This document shows, piece by piece, positions 1 to 10,049 of a DNA stretch of 64,000 nt (the first letter of the stretch is position 1; every line of letters begins with the position of its first letter). A program made the position numbers and the translations under genes. The notes beneath the pieces are model-generated. The model was not told where the DNA came from and searched no databases. It worked only from the letters and a program-made list of their open reading frames with translations. Origin of the DNA: Phragmites australis (lineage: Eukaryota > Streptophyta > Magnoliopsida > Poales > Poaceae); the NCBI RefSeq assembly GCF_958298935.1, contig NC_084927.1, forward strand, positions 22,828,001-22,892,000, written 5' to 3'.

Positions 1-2260
1 ACCCACACGCAGTCTGCACAAGGCTCCTTCAAGCCAGATAGGGATAGGGACGAGTGCACCTTGGCCCTGGAAAACAAGGAGCACTGTGGCTGCACACGAG
101 GTATTGGTGTGATGGATTGGAAATATGTATTTCCAGGCGCCGATGATAGTTACAAAAGTTAAAACAGATCCCAAGCAAAGCAAGATGCAGAACGGGAGGT
201 AGAACAAGCTAGAATGATGAACATGTTTGAACTTGCACTACAATGTGAGAGGGAACATACAGATAAAAAAATTAAGACAAGCATTACAGGAAGCCATCAG
301 GCTTTAACGAGGCGCCATTGGGAGTGAACTGGAATAGCCGGCAGCGTCTCCTAATGTTGTATGCTCCAGCCCCAGTGGTCGTCGGAGTAGCTATGTGTCC
401 ACAGAAGTTCCAGGAGCTGACTCCATCACTTATCTCATGGATCACATCATAGCATAGACATCATGTGAACTACACATTGGTTCTAACAACATTACCATTA
501 AGGTGGCTTCCAGCGTGGCTTATCCTTGTGGCGCCCATGAACTTTTGTACAGACATCCAATACTAGAGTGTGGTCGAAGTAGACGAGGCAATTGACCATT
601 ACCGTCATGTTGAGATAGACCACTCTGTAGAGGAAGGGGCAAACACTATAAGAGATAACAATAACACATTCATCGCTTGAGAGAAGGCCTATGTAGTGTT
701 TTCACTAGGGACAGCTCCCGAGAACCTCTACTCTCCATGACACCCCAAGCCGTTATTGCCTTGTAGATCTCCCTTTTCTCAGTCGTCTCCTAGAAGAAGT
801 CCACCTCCTCAGCCGTTGCCTCAAGAAGCCAGCACCATCAAGAAGCTAGCCATCATCTCAGAAAACATGATCAAGTTCTGCAGCATCTAAGAAGACGACA
901 TCATCTAATAAGTTGGTGCCATCTAAGAAGTTGGCAGAACCTAAGGATGTCTATTCACTTAATGCTGAGCAAACCAAAAAGATTATGGACACCAGTGTAA
1001 TGGCTTTTTTCCATCCTCCAACACCTCCACCGAAGCCTGTTGTGACTGAAGATAGCATGAAATTTTTCATGAATATAGACAAATTTAAATAGACGGGGGC
1101 GACTTCAAGTAAGTCACCGACTGACTATGAATGCATTACCAAGAAGCACGCCAAGAACAAATCAGGTTCAATCGTTGAGGATGCTCCAAGAATTCGAGGC
1201 TTTCTGACTACTTCCGGATTAACAGCAGAGCTACTAGCATGACTTGTTGCAGGAGAGGAAATATAGAAAATAACCTTACAACTCAAATGCATCGATTACA
1301 TCTATGGTACTTGGAGCAGTCCTGGCAAGGTATATAGGCGTTCCTCGTAAGATACAGAGATGAAGATTTCCTCAACGGGGATGGCTCCTTCTGGGTGAAA
1401 TTCAAGTGCTTATATGAACTGTACCAGGAAGATGCACTCGATGTGTCCATAATAAAAGCATGGACTCTGTAAGTAACTTATGTATATAATTCACGTTATA
1501 TGATCTTGTACCTTGAAAGTAGATAATAAGGTAGGATTCATCGATCCTGGGCTTGTCAACGAGGAACTTGTACAGATGAATCCAGACTTCATCGAAGACT
1601 ACTTATTGAAGTGTCTGCTTCACCACCAACACAAGACCTTTGTACTCTTATCCTACAGCTTTCAGTACATGTTTGCGTGCCAAGGCATTCTACTTTTATG
1701 GGCAACTCGATTCTAGTACTAATTTGCGATGGTGACATATGTTTGCAGTTTTCATTGGATCCTCCTTATCATCCACCCAGACTTGAGCAAGATTATTGTC
1801 TTGGACTCACAAAAGAGAGATAAGTCAACTTACCAATACCTCATCGACATGCTAAATAGGTAAACTTGATCATTTAATCTTCACGTTTATTGCATCTAAG
1901 TTTAATTGGTATTCATATTCATGTACAGGACGTACACAAGATACTACAAAAAGAGTGTTGTCTACTTTCCATACAGGAAGCAACATGATGTAAAAACCGT
2001 CTTTCCAGTATGCAGGGAATATTCATATCTTGCATTTTCTACTAAATAAAAAGGTTCAATTCATTCCACTGACGAATCCTTTACTCTTGAAGTGTATGAG
2101 GCAGCCACCCGGCAACAACCTCTGCAGGTTCTATGTTCTTAGTTTCATACTCACATTCAGCGAGATAGAGATGTTGTCATGTTTAATGACGTTAAGGTAT
2201 GAAATTACATATTGATGTCTTCTTTTCAATTTCTATACATGTTTAAGGACTATAATTCTT
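1..2260 (+). pseudogene. TNP1-like CACTA gene with Ulp1-type (C48) peptidase remnant
   Basis: This is a decayed second-gene product of a CACTA element. Near 90-130 it reads TRGIGVMDWKY, the signature shared with the copy at 45100. A lysine- and glutamate-rich helical stretch follows (about 160-300). About 900-1080 reads KLAEPKDVYSLNAEQTKKIM and a proline run, typical of these proteins. From about 1740 to 2260 pieces of a Ulp1-like cysteine peptidase fold are visible: IIVLDSQK near 1790, FPYRKQHDVKTVFP near 1965, and RQPPGNNLCRFYV near 2100-2137, where the cysteine (codon 2123-2125) stands at the usual catalytic position. Stops (for example the TAG at 1090) and frame changes show it is dead. 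Introns are probable between blocks. The function in CACTA elements is not settled; the domain assignment is by motif only. Confidence 0.7.
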
Positions 2261-2659
2261 TCCATTCTTCAAATGCAGCTCTTCAAACTCCGCACAAGTG
2301 TGATACTCCCTATGGAAGTACATGTCATTCAAGAACAAATTGCCATGTTCTTCATCGAACATGTTATCAACCCAAACTGCGAGTTTCATGAACTGATTGT
2401 GCCGTTGACGCATGAGAGACCTTCGGATGACACCATACCTTCTAGTAGAGTGTATGCGATAAGAAAGAAATCTACCATGGGGTTTGACAGCGTATATATG
2501 TTCAAATGACACCATATATCTCAATTCAATGCACTATATCCTTTCGGAGAGGACGTCGACCTAGGTTTCATGGAAGACATGAATTACTATGTATTAATGA
2601 AGGTTTCTTTATTCTCGATTAAATATGTGTCTCATTGTATGCATATATTGAGAGGGAGA

Positions 2660-2940
2660 GAGACAGAGAGAGGAGAGGCAAAACACTGCCGGCTTAAGGC
2701 TTCAGCTAGTAGTGATTCCACGAGCATTACTACCAGTCGAAACCACCAACCGGCAGTGATACCCAGGGCATCACTGCTGGCTAAATCCTTGAGCCAACAG
2801 TGAAAACCTCCTTCACTGCCGGTTCCTCAGGCCGGTAGTGGTAGTCGGGGACTATCATTGCCTGTTACCCACTGCTGGCTAGAATACTGGTAGTGAAGTG
2901 GGTTTACCAGCTAGCAGTGATAGGGTTTTCTATAGTAATG
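2660..2940 (+). repeat. Subterminal repeat array and 3' TIR of CACTA-1
   Basis: Short direct and inverted copies of CACTGCCGG, GGCCGGTAGTG and CATCACTGCTGGCT recur through this stretch. They are the expected binding sites for the element-encoded DNA-binding protein next to the terminal inverted repeat. The same motif family appears at the 5' end of CACTA-2 (21292-21530) and at its internal promoter (40806-40980). Confidence 0.75.
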
Positions 2941-2943
2941 GAG

Positions 2944-3180
2944 GTGCGGCATGGAGATGAAAGGGTGAGTGCAAAGGGGAGGAGAGGGATGCATCTGGGG
3001 GGAGGAGAGGGATTGGGCGGCGCGGTGGTTAAGGTTGGGGTGGCGATTTGGGAACAAAGCATAGGCGGCGGTGATTTGGGTATGAAGCAAGGGTAGTGGT
3101 GATTTCGGACCTGATCGCTCGGTGGAGGAATGAACAAGGCAGAGAGACCACATGTTGGGTGGGCCAGTGGGGTGGTGGAT
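2944..3180. other. G-rich segment with no recognisable gene
   Basis: The plus strand is rich in GGAGAGG and GGCGG. Its right end (GGACTTAGAAAATTTTGGGG, near 3182-3201) resembles the segments at about 17900 and 19885, which are the C-rich first exons of CACTA-3 read backwards. It may be a small remnant of a similar element. I see no gene here. Confidence 0.35.
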
Positions 3181-4717
3181 TTAGGACTTAGAAAATTTTG
3201 GGGTTCTCGGGCACCAACTCAAAATTTTTGGCACAAAATAGAAAATTTCATGCAGCATGTTCTTTTTGCACGTGGATGCTGCCACCTTGGCGCTGACGTG
3301 GCCAGTTCTGATGCCATCCGACCAATTGTTTCCTTGGAAAGTGGCCTAAACCATAGGAAAGCTTCTTTTCCTATTGATGACAAAAATTGGCATTTGTAAG
3401 GAGTCCCGGATCTGGAAATTTCAGCATATCGGAACATCCGATATTAGGATCGGAACATCCGATTATTTATTTTTTTCTCAAGCTGAGAGGTCCATTCGAT
3501 CTGAAAAAATTGGAACATCTGACCACATCAGAACACACGATGTTATCATCGGAACATCCGATTAAATATTTTTGACAAAACAGAGAGTTCGTTGTTTGAA
3601 AAAACTGAACCTTCCAATATGATCCGAACATCCGATCATGAGTATTGGAACATCCGATCTACCCTAGATCCAGATTTTTGGGAAGAGATCGAGTTAGATT
3701 TGAGAATAAGTTTTGGTAAATTCCGGCACAAAATGGGGCTATTGATAGACAAAAGTGGCACGGCTAAGATTTTTGTGAACACCGGATGTTCTTGTGCTTA
3801 GGCCGTGTCATCACTAGAACATCCGGTGGGTAAAGTAGGTTAGTGGTTTAGATCCCCTGGAATTTAGTCCGATGAAGCATCCGGTGAAAGCACCGGATTA
3901 TCTGATGAGTTCAAGTTGAGTTTTGCAAAGAGTTTGGTTCCCCTAGAAATTAGTCCGATGAAGCCTCCGGTGAAAGCACCGGATTATCCAGTGAGTACAA
4001 ATGCCAGTTTTTGTAGAGGGCTCAGGTCTCCTGTTAATTGTTCCGTCGAAGCCTCCGACATGTTCACATTGTACACCGGAATGTACGGCGTTCATTAAAA
4101 TGAGTTTAGGGTTTTAGCCTACTTAAACTTGCCAGATGTTCCAACGTTAAGATCTTTGTTCTCATCGGAACATCTGGTGTTCATTCATTTTGATTTTTTA
4201 GATCTGTTCAGATTCTTTTGGTAGTTTTGACCGAACAAGGCATGCGTAGGTGGATTTTAAGGAAAAGATAGAGTTTAATTCCATAAGGCCAAGTCCAAGC
4301 CACCCTTATAAATAGTTGAGGGGTTGAAGGCTGATTGAATCAAGCCAACCGGCACAAAATCAATCTATTATCATATCATTTTACTTTTCCTCTTGTTTAC
4401 CCTAATTTTCCAACCTCCACTACTACCGCCCTTGATCTCCACATTCTAGGGCAAGCTGCCGACTGACTATGCCCTGACGGGATCCCTCCTGGGTGCGATT
4501 TGCTGACGTAGATTCGCTGACGCAATGCCAGTCTGGGCTTCCCAGGTGCTGCTCACTAGGTTAGTTATCCTTTGCTGGTTTGCTTGTAAATCGGTCACTT
4601 TTTGCCGCAAAAGCGCAATAGTTATCTCCGTTGTTGTATGCTCTGCACATGGTGCTGCGAATTGCACATGAAGTTCTCGTGTGTTGGCACAAGGATGCAT
4701 ATTTTTTTGCCAACACA
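3180..4717 (+). mobile_element. LTR (left boundary uncertain) of a tRNA-Arg-primed retrotransposon
   Basis: A long terminal repeat is inferred from three ordered signs: a TATA box at 4305-4315, an end in CA near 4717, and a primer-binding site 3 bases later at 4721. The U3-like part (3425-4190) carries many copies of a short palindrome-like motif, CGGAACATCCGAT and variants. It also carries about 80-bp direct repeats containing AGTCCGATGAAGC-TCCGGTG at about 3860, 3950 and 4040. The left end is not resolved; a TGTTGGG at 3152 is one candidate. Nothing in it codes for protein. Confidence 0.5.
4305..4315 (+). promoter_or_regulatory. TATA box of the LTR
   Basis: CTTATAAATAG lies about 400 bases upstream of the inferred LTR end, a normal place for the start of an LTR transcript. 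Confidence 0.5.
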
Positions 4718-4720
4718 AAT

Positions 4721-4738
4721 TGGCGACTCTGCTAGGGA
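4721..4738 (+). other. Primer-binding site, tRNA-Arg type
   Basis: TGGCGACTCTGCTAGGGA follows the CA end of the LTR. It is close to the TGGCGACTCCGCTGGGGA primer site known from Tat/Ogre-group plant elements, where tRNA-Arg is the inferred primer. Confidence 0.6.
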
Positions 4739-4809
4739 ATTGATTTTCTCCAACAATGGCATGATATGGACTCGAGATCAACCTCAACATCATCATCACG
4801 CCATCCATC

Positions 4810-5817
4810 TATGCCAAGCCCGAGGTACAATTTGCAAGTACATTAAGTAGTCCTTTTAGTGCTGCTATGCATGTGTTGTTTAATCGTGCAAGTACTATGA
4901 TGCAAGGAAAATATAGTAGCAATGACACGCAACATCCCATGTTAAATAATGTTGGTACTTCAAATTTTAATAATATTAGCAGCATGCAACAATAATTTAT
5001 ACCTCCTAATTCATCGGCAATATTTGCACCACCTAGTGTATCACAAACTAGCATACCGATGAACAATCATTATGGCCGAATTGAGACAATAGGTTCGGGC
5101 AATTATTATGAGTCATCACATGTTAATAATTCTAGTAATCTACAACAAGATATTGTACCTCTAAATTCATCGACAATAGTTTCACCGCTTATAGTTACAC
5201 AACAAGCTATTCAATTGAATGATATGTATGACTGTAGTAATGTTGATAATTCGGTCAATTATATTAAGCCATCGTATGCCACACTACATGGTACTAGAAT
5301 GGAGGATACACCTTATACTTTTTCAGCACCATATGCAACATCTAATGTATATAATTTAGTTCCATACACTACTAATGATTATAGCTGAATGAATCAGAAT
5401 TCAGCAAGTATGCATGTGCCTCCCTACAACACTGTAGCATATAGTGTGTCCCCTACACCACCCCAAAGTTCCGGTAATCCTTGTAGTTCATTGCCGAAAA
5501 CCTATTTTAGTGTTTCCCAACAAAATACATCATATGTGCAGCCCATAACGTCATATTCATGTGATACATCACAAGCACATGTTGTTACCCCAACAGAAAA
5601 AGCTGATTCCACACCTACTTGGCTTATAGCCGAGCAAGAGATAGGGACTAAAAATATTGGGGGGGGGGGGCAATCTGGTATCGGAAAAGGAGCCGAAGCG
5701 CATATAATGTATGCACATTTTTGGGAGAAAGTGGATAAAGTTCTGAAGAAACGTTTTAATTCTAATAAAAGGATCAGAACTAGTCCCAATAAAAGAGCCA
5801 AGGCCAGTCCCTATTGA
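4810..5817 (+). pseudogene. Decayed gag-like ORF, Asn/Ser/Tyr-rich, unrecognised
   Basis: One frame runs from about 4810 to 5817 with only two stops (TAA near 4993 and TGA at 5386-5388). The product is unusually rich in Asn, Ser, Tyr, Thr and Gln, with many short NN and SS runs. It ends in a basic tail (KVLKKRFNSNKRIRTSPNKR) just before it is cut by the LTR at 5826. Its place right after a primer-binding site suggests the N-terminal part of a retrotransposon gag-like protein. I do not recognise the family and see no zinc knuckle. A run of ten G at 5661-5670 may be a slip site or an error. Confidence 0.45.
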
Positions 5818-5825
5818 ATGATTGG

Positions 5826-6935
5826 TGTTGGGGGAAAATAAACCAGCCTAAGGATAATGGTTGAAGATTACTATCCACGTCCCTCCGGAGCCTTGATCTC
5901 TAGACCCTCAGCTAAAGGCTTGACCTCCAAAGGCATCGGGCTCCTTCATGCCACCTCTTTGTACCTGCAAAGCCTTCCCACTACTCGGAACCACGCCTGG
6001 CCCCTCTGAAGCCTTCAGCCTCTAAACTCTCAGTAGTAGGCCTGGCCCCCAGAGGTTGTGGACCCCTTCGGGCCACACCACCAGCGCCTGGGCAGCTTTC
6101 CGAAGCCTAAGATATAGTAGGTCTATGAAGACAATATCAGGGGGAAAAATATCTCCCCATGCCACCGACCCTATGTGAAGTGATGGGTGTTGGGAGTCAT
6201 TGTTAAGGACTCCCGACGGCCCCTTGGCTTAACCAGCCCAACCTCCCAAAGCCTCGGCCTCCCAAAGGCTCAGCCTCCCAAAACCCAGCCTCCCAAAGCT
6301 CGGCCCCTCGAAACCTTAGTCTCCCAAAGCCTCGGCCTTCCGAAGCCCTACCTCCCAAAGTCTTCACCTCCCAGAGCCATGCCTCCCAAGGCCCTCATGT
6401 CGAGCTACTTGGGCTGGCTTCCCGGAGGCTACAGGGTGAGTCATCTGGCCTCAGGAATGATCTGCCAGAAGGGGAGCAACGGTCATACTTTGCCTACAAG
6501 GAAGTGACCGGAATTAAATGCCTAGGCTGATGGATGTCGCTCTGACACCCCAGTGTAATGGAAGCTATCCTGACACCCCTGACAGTGTGGCATCAGGCTG
6601 CAATTGGCGACCAGCTTGCCCCCTTCAGGGGGTAGGCATCATGATAGTTACTGCGATGGATATTTATCTCCCAGGTAGGGTAGAAAGTAGTTATCCAGGA
6701 TAAGGCCTAGTAATTCGGTCAAATCCCAGATATTTGTACATTGTGATAACTTGTACGTCAAGCTACGCATGGCCCTATAAATAGGAGCCCTGGTCGCTTG
6801 GGCAAAGGGGCGAAAACAGAGGGGGTTAGACGGCAGAAAGACACATTCAGGTGGTGCTCGATCAACTCTCGTGTGACACCTGGCAAATCCTAAAAAATAC
6901 CAAGCTAAGACCTCTCCATTGGCGTGAAGGGTGGA
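5826..6935 (+). mobile_element. Family-A LTR, plus orientation (composite)
   Basis: The stretch starts TGTTGGGGGAAAATAAACC. It aligns with the reverse complements of the LTRs of element A (24402 leftward and 29699 leftward), including long runs of CCTCCCAAAGCC-type repeats at 6230-6400. A second LTR-like start, TGTTGGGAGTCATTG, lies at 6188, so two family-A copies may be joined here. The similarity fades after about 6925 without the expected CTCCAACA end, so the right end is missing. No coding sequence is present. Confidence 0.6.
6775..6784 (+). promoter_or_regulatory. TATA box of the family-A LTR
   Basis: CTATAAATAG occurs in the same context as the minus-strand TATA box of the element A LTR near 23720. 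Confidence 0.55.
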
Positions 6936-7103
6936 TAACAAGTTAGCTTCGGCTTCTGAATCGAGCTCTACGATGATGTGGACACACTTCTCCTGATCTT
7001 ATGGGTAGAGCAGGATCTGTTTGATATTCTCTTCTGGCTTAGCCTTCGTGGCCAAAGGCTCCTATTTTTCTTGGTTAGCTCCAGATAGCTCATGCCCCTT
7101 TCA

Positions 7104-9093
7104 CTACCCCGATATTTGTCCCAGCTCAATCCTCCAAGCAGCCACCTGGTCCCCCCAAATGGCTAGGATTCCTTCCGAGCAAGGCATCTTCATGCATAGG
7201 TAGTCATGATGGACGACAGTGTCGAAGGCCGATAACACGCCTCTTACAAATATCTTCATGCGTAGTAGGTTTGAAGTGCTCCCCCCATCTACCAGCACCC
7301 TGCGCACCTCAGACCCAAAGATGTTTGCAATTATGACAAAGGCATTCGTGTGTGGGAAATCCATGAGCTTGAATGTGAGACCACCTGGAACGGCTTGAAC
7401 GAAGAGCTAGTTCCAACATGATTCACTCTTCAGACATATTCCCTTCGCTGCCTCTTAGAACCAAAATCTTGACTCGAGCCACCAGAAATGGCAAGTACCA
7501 CATTTCGGCCTCCCCTGAAGCTGCGCATAGAATGAGTGTCACTTGCCGGGGCTTCGATGGCCATGCGAGGAGGCGGGGGCAGCAATTCACTTCCTGAGGG
7601 GTACTGCGGATAGCCTCTGGACCAGTGCGAATGGTGATATCCTTGATGAGAAGCTGAAGGTGGCACACCGAAGGTTCGTGGGTACTGCGAGTCCCCACTA
7701 AGTCCTAGGAGTTTCCGCGTGGTATACCATTCGGAAGTTAGGGGCCTGGCCCTAACTAGATGATCCCATGGTTTGCCTCTGCATGCCATCCTTTGGTGCA
7801 ACTACATGAGGGCACGACTTCATCGTGTGCCCTGCATCCTCGCTATGCACTGCACAGTACAAAGCTCTTGGGAGACCACCTCCGCACCCTCGGCCCCTAG
7901 CCCCTCCTTTATCCTTCGGCTGTCCTCTTTCCTTTCCCTCTTTGATGTTGGACACATTCCTCTTCTGTCCCCCTTGAGTGAGAAAAATAATGCCCTTTAT
8001 GCCTTCTCGGGGAACGACGGTGCTCTTTCGGCCTATCCTCTTTCTCCCTTCTATGGGATATGTCCTCCTCCCTAGACTTGCGGTGCTTATCTTCGCCACT
8101 CGATTTGGGGTTCTTGGGTTCTAAGGGGCGGAGGTCAGAATGCCTCCAGGACTCGTCGTCCTCCGCACTCATGTATTCCTCAATCTTGTTGAAAAGCTCA
8201 TTGACATTCTTGATCAGCTTTCGGGCCAAGTGTGAGGCTAGTGTCCCTGGCTGAAGCCCCTGCTGTGCTGCATCATTCACCAAGTCGTCACTCAGACCTT
8301 TTGCCTGACATTTCACCCTCATGAAGCAATGCATGTATTCCATCAAACTTTCTCCATCCTTCTACTTCAACACGAATAGATCTGGAGCAGCATAATTTCC
8401 TTGGAAATGTGAGAAGAGGGCTTTGAGGAGCTTCTCCCAAGAGTAAATCTTCCCCAGGGGTAGCAAAGTGTACCATGAAAGCGCTATCCCCTTAACGGCC
8501 TGGACAAATTCCTTATCCATCGTCGAGTCATCTCCCCTAGTTGACTCCACTCTCACTTCAAAACTCATCATGAACTCCCTTGGATCTATTTTGCCACTGT
8601 ACAAGTGGAGACGTGGCATCTTGAATCCCAGAGGCCAGGGTCGCATCTACAGGCCCAAAGATAGTGGGGACTTAGCATCCACTTCATGCGTCTAGACCCC
8701 CAAACCCTAGCACGGAGAGGATTTTGGGTCCCTGCATCCCACTGAGGCTCCCTGCTGTGAAGCCAAGGACTAACATAGGGATCTAAGCTCCTCCATGAAA
8801 CTTTGCATCTGCTTCACCGTTTCTTCAGCCTGTCACTTGTATGCTGCCGCCTCGGATTCTTGGCCCTCAGGCCCCTGCATCCCTTGGGCGTCGTGCTCTT
8901 CGTCTCCTTGGACCTCAGGGCCATGGCCCCCTTGAATCTCGGGGTTGGAAAGGCCCCCTTGAGATTCGGGATTGCGAAGGTACCCCTCGGCCTCTTCGGC
9001 CCCTTCGACCTTAGCTCTCTGCTCATGGCCCGTAGGGTCACCTTCGGGTTCTTCCTCTCGTCTCACCCTCCATCTCCTTGTCCTTGATGGCAT
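7104..9093 (-). pseudogene. Tat-type gag and protease remnant
   Basis: The likely start is the Met at 9093 (MPSRTRRWRVRREEE, a charged leader). The capsid part reads LYSGKIDPREFMMSFEVRVE and FVQAVKGIALSWYTLL (8646-8362), then GLSDDLVNDAAQQGL (8346 on). These two blocks share the frame and are separated by a single in-frame stop near 8362. A lysine-, arginine- and glutamate-rich tail follows, then a zinc-knuckle-like CAVHSEDAGHTMKSC (about 7850-7805) in another frame. The protease motif VLVDGGSTSNLL lies at about 7300-7260. Stops and frameshifts make it non-functional. The gag style matches Tat/Retand-group elements. Confidence 0.7.
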
Positions 9094-9108
9094 GACTAGT
9101 TATGTTCG

Positions 9109-9129
9109 TATCCCCACCGACGGTGCCAA
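9109..9129 (-). other. Primer-binding site of the truncated Tat element
   Basis: On the minus strand TTGGCACCGTCGGTGGGGAT directly follows the LTR end GCCAACA. This is the normal spacing, and the sequence resembles the TTGGCGCC-type primer sites of grass gypsy elements. Confidence 0.6.
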
Positions 9130-9299
9130 TGTTGGCATCTCAATCTCAACACTGAACTGGTATTAATTATGTATAAATATCTCACCCTTTACATCAATAG
9201 AGTAGGTGTATTTATAGCCATCATCGAACCACTCTGGTACATAAGACATTAGTACCCCTTATCCCCAAGAATATACCCTCTAACTCCCACTTCTCTAGA

Positions 9300-9760
9300 A
9301 CAACATATTAGTGATGGGTGATAACCGTCATTAGTGATGTATCCCATACCCGTCACTCCGAACGCATCACTAATGAGGACCCATTAGTGACGGGTGCCGA
9401 CCCGTCACTAATGATGGTCACCAGTGACGGTTTGTAACCTCACGCGTCACTGATGACCAAGTCATCAGTGACGGTTAGTAACCACAGCCCGTTACTAATG
9501 ACTTGGTTATTAGTGACGAGTGGTAAATGCAGCCGTCACTATTGATTTGGTCACCATTGACGGGTGCATTTACTACCCATCACTAATGATCGGGTCACAG
9601 TGATAGGTAGATTTCCACCCCGTCACTGGGACTCGGTCATTAGTGATGGGTGGTAAATGCACCCTCACTAATGATCATGTCCCAGTGACGGGTGTGGTTA
9701 CAACCCATCAATGATAACCTCTTTAGTGACACGTGACGTTTTCACCTGTCACTAATGTGC
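9300..9760 (-). repeat. 3' subterminal repeat array of CACTA-3
   Basis: About twenty copies, in both orientations, of TTAGTGACGGGT and its complement (ACCCGTCACTAA) are spaced 20-40 bases apart. This is the usual layout of CACTA ends. The same motif recurs at about 17960-18075 and 19930-19975. Confidence 0.75.
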
Positions 9761-10049
9761 TCATCCTCCGAAAGGATTTACCTATTTCCTGGCTGCATTC
9801 TAAAGCAAAGTCAAGATTTGGCTGCATTTCTCCTGCAAACATATCACAGTAGGAAACATATATATGCACCATATTGACCACATTGATAGCAGGTAACATA
9901 TCAAACATATCACAACAGTACATCCACTATATCGACATCAGGTAACACACTGAGATCACTCAAGTTTAAATAATAGTGTACATAAGTTGCAAGTGTACAT
10001 CGAGATAACTAGAAATTACATAAGTCAAAAGTGCAACCACAAATTACAC

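Larger units (their letters stand above)
1..2940 (+). mobile_element. CACTA-1: 3' part of a CACTA (En/Spm) DNA transposon
   Basis: This is the downstream part of a plus-strand CACTA element whose 5' part lies left of the window. It holds a decayed TNP1-like gene, then subterminal repeats, then a 3' terminal inverted repeat. Read on the minus strand from 2940, the end is CATTACTATAGAAAACCC, one base away from the usual CACTA start. The first 830 bases align closely with 45005-45832, the same gene in CACTA-2, so the two elements are related. The 3-base target duplication after the element would be GAG (2941-2943), but the left copy is outside the window. I am confident of the superfamily and fairly confident of the right end. 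Confidence 0.85.
6936..9287 (-). mobile_element. Truncated Tat-type gypsy element (5' LTR end, gag, protease)
   Basis: Read on the minus strand, the order is an LTR end (9287-9130), a primer-binding site (9129-9109), gag (from 9093) and an aspartic protease (7364-7104). The element is cut at the left by the family-A LTR, so polymerase and the 3' LTR are absent. The LTR piece carries a minus-strand TATA (GGCTATAAATACACC, near 9210-9224) and is itself shortened, probably by CACTA-3. Confidence 0.7.

Noticed and set aside
2941..3140. A host gene fragment in the G-rich segment
   Set aside because: No frame has a recognisable domain and the composition matches the reverse of CACTA first exons.
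6188..6935. A second complete LTR nested in the family-A LTR
   Set aside because: There is an LTR-like start at 6188, but no matching end or target duplication was found, so it is only noted as a composite.
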